NCBI GenBank assembly: GCA_029247985.1
Contig: JAQWKF010000121.1
Span: 1-7,115 of the forward strand
DNA from: Flavobacteriaceae bacterium
Lineage (GTDB): Bacteria; Bacteroidota; Bacteroidia; Flavobacteriales; Flavobacteriaceae
DNA length: 7,115 bases
Reading direction: 5' to 3'
Made by a program: the position numbers and the translations under genes. Under the pieces are notes generated by a model. The model did no database searches. It was not told the origin of the DNA and saw nothing but the letters and a program-made list of their open reading frames with translations. Each line of letters begins with the position of its first letter. Positions within the stretch are counted from its first letter, which is position 1. Positions 6,198-7,115 of this stretch are shown here, piece by piece.

Positions 6198-6962
6198 ATG
6201 TTGATAGATACACACACACATCTTTACGTTTCTGAATTTGATGCTGACCGTTCTGATATGATAAAACGGGCCATGGACGCAGGCGTTGAGCAGTTTGTGT
6301 TGCCCGCTATTGATTCCGAAACCACAGCTGTCATGCACAGCCTAAAGCATGAGTATCCGGATAACATCCACCTTATGATGGGACTTCACCCCACACATGT
6401 TGGTGATAATCTTGCACAAGAGTTGGCGCATGTGCATCAACAATTGGCAACACATTCGTTTGTAGCAGTTGGAGAAATAGGTATGGATTTGTATTGGGAT
6501 AAAAGTTTTCAAAAAGAACAACAAGAGGCATTTGCCAAACAAATAGCTTGGGCTTTGGATTACAATTTACCAATTGTGATACACTGCCGTGAAGCATTTG
6601 ACGAAATATTTGAAGTGCTGGAAGGTGTTCAGGACAATCGACTTCGTGGAATTTTCCATTGTTTTACGGGGGATCTCTCACAAGCTCATCGAGCAATTGG
6701 CTTTAATATGTTGTTGGGCATTGGCGGCGTGGTTACGTTTAAAAACAGTGGTCTTGCACAAACAGTTGCTAAGATTCCACTTGAACATATTGTACTCGAA
6801 ACCGACGCCCCTTATTTGGCACCCATGCCCTTTCGCGGAAAACGAAACGAATCGGCTTACATTAGTCATGTGGCTCAAAAAGTGGCACTAACTCACAATG
6901 TCAGCTTGGAACAAGTATCTAAGCAGACCACAGAAAACGCAAAAAACTTGTTTGGGCTGTAA
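6198..6962 (+). CDS. tatD: TatD-family metal-dependent hydrolase / 3'-5' DNase
   Basis: A 254-residue TIM-barrel amidohydrolase-type protein of the TatD family, whose characterised members are cytoplasmic metal-dependent DNases linked to DNA repair and degradation. All expected metal ligands are visible: H6 and H8 (LIDTHTHLY), E93 (VAVGEIGMDLYWD), H129 (LPIVIHCREAFDE), H154 (GIFHCFTGD) and D203 (VLETDAPYLAP). The segment after D203 (MPFRGKRNESAYI) is also typical. Length equals the family norm of about 255-265. ATG 6198 is preferred over an in-frame TTG at 6180 because the family starts directly before the HxH strand and because a -7-like element lies just before the ATG. Bacteria often carry several TatD paralogues (tatD, ycfH, yjjV types), so orthology to E. 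coli tatD is not certain. It is divergent from the protease gene, with 42 bp to the tRNA downstream and no hairpin terminator between. Confidence 0.94.
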   Translation: MLIDTHTHLYVSEFDADRSDMIKRAMDAGVEQFVLPAIDSETTAVMHSLKHEYPDNIHLMMGLHPTHVGDNLAQELAHVHQQLATHSFVAVGEIGMDLYWDKSFQKEQQEAFAKQIAWALDYNLPIVIHCREAFDEIFEVLEGVQDNRLRGIFHCFTGDLSQAHRAIGFNMLLGIGGVVTFKNSGLAQTVAKIPLEHIVLETDAPYLAPMPFRGKRNESAYISHVAQKVALTHNVSLEQVSKQTTENAKNLFGL

Positions 6963-7004
6963 ATTTTTTTAGGGGAGTTTTTTTTCGATATTTACACCCA
7001 ACTT

Positions 7005-7093
7005 AGAGAGGTGGCCGAGTGGTCGAAGGCGCACGCCTGGAAAGTGTGTATTCCGTTATCGCGGAATCGAGGGTTCGAATCCCTTCCTCTCTG
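7005..7093 (+). tRNA. tRNA-Ser (anticodon GGA)
   Basis: A class II tRNA of 89 nt. The acceptor stem AGAGAGG (7005-7011) pairs fully with CCTCTCT (7086-7092), and the discriminator base is G (7093). The D stem is GCC/GGC (7014-7016 with 7028-7030). The anticodon stem CACGC (7032-7036) pairs with GTGTG (7044-7048) around loop CTGGAAA, anticodon GGA at 7039-7041, reading UCC/UCU codons. The long variable arm ATTCCG/CGGAAT (7050-7055 with 7062-7067) is the serine-type identity arm. The T stem GAGGG/CCCTT (7069-7073 with 7081-7085) encloses loop TTCGAAT. The 3' CCA is not encoded (CTG follows), so it must be added by the CCA-adding enzyme. No pseudogene signs. The 42 bp before it contain two T-tracts (6964-6970 and 6978-6985); the T7 run at 7109-7115 is cut by the window end. 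Confidence 0.97.
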
Positions 7094-7115
7094 CTGTCTA
7101 TGTATATGTTTTTTT

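Noticed and set aside
6162..6338. 59-codon N-terminal extension of the minus-strand protease
   Set aside because: It is antisense to tatD, Cys/His-rich without family resemblance, and the ATG at 6161 directly precedes the recognisable domain and follows a -7-like element.
6963..7004. T-tracts before the tRNA as a tatD terminator, and GATATTTA (6987-6994) as a tRNA promoter
   Set aside because: No stem-loop precedes either T-run, and the -7 match is poor with no -33 box, so neither can be supported.
7094..7115. tRNA 3' end as an integration (att) site for a mobile element
   Set aside because: tRNA-Ser genes are common targets, but only 22 bases follow and no integrase or repeated tRNA end is visible in the window.

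Overview
The window looks like chromosomal DNA from a member of the Bacteroidota, most likely a marine-type flavobacterium (Flavobacteriia). The support is an AT-rich, densely packed sequence, little sign of Shine-Dalgarno sites, TAnnTTTG-type -7 promoter elements placed just before start codons, and protein families whose sequence style (tandem MacB-like permeases, TolC with a Bacteroidota-type first repeat, small retropepsin-like protein) is typical of that group. This assignment is inferred from sequence style only.

Positions 2-5007 hold a co-directional gene cluster for a tripartite ABC-type efflux system: two tandem, paralogous MacB/FtsX-family permeases (the first is cut by the left edge of the window), a membrane-anchored HlyD/MacA-like periplasmic adaptor and a TolC-like outer membrane channel. 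Gaps are 14 bp or less, or genes overlap, so the four are probably cotranscribed. Neither permease has a nucleotide-binding domain. The ATPase must come from elsewhere, most simply from a gene just left of the window. The exported substrate cannot be read from the sequence.

Positions 5025-6962 hold three housekeeping-type genes: tsaB (tRNA t6A37 modification), a small retropepsin-like aspartic protease on the minus strand whose stop codon directly abuts that of tsaB, and a TatD-family metal-dependent hydrolase/DNase divergent from the protease. All three start codons are preceded, at exactly the same 4-nt distance, by a TAnnTTTG-like -7 element, which suggests very short-leadered or leaderless transcripts. 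A tRNA-Ser(GGA) gene closes the window at 7005-7093.

The window is nearly all coding, with no gene-free stretch above about 50 bp. I see no mobile element, CRISPR array, broken gene or candidate new defence system. The content is ordinary core/efflux DNA, and the points worth a second look are the start-proximal promoter architecture and the split permease pair.
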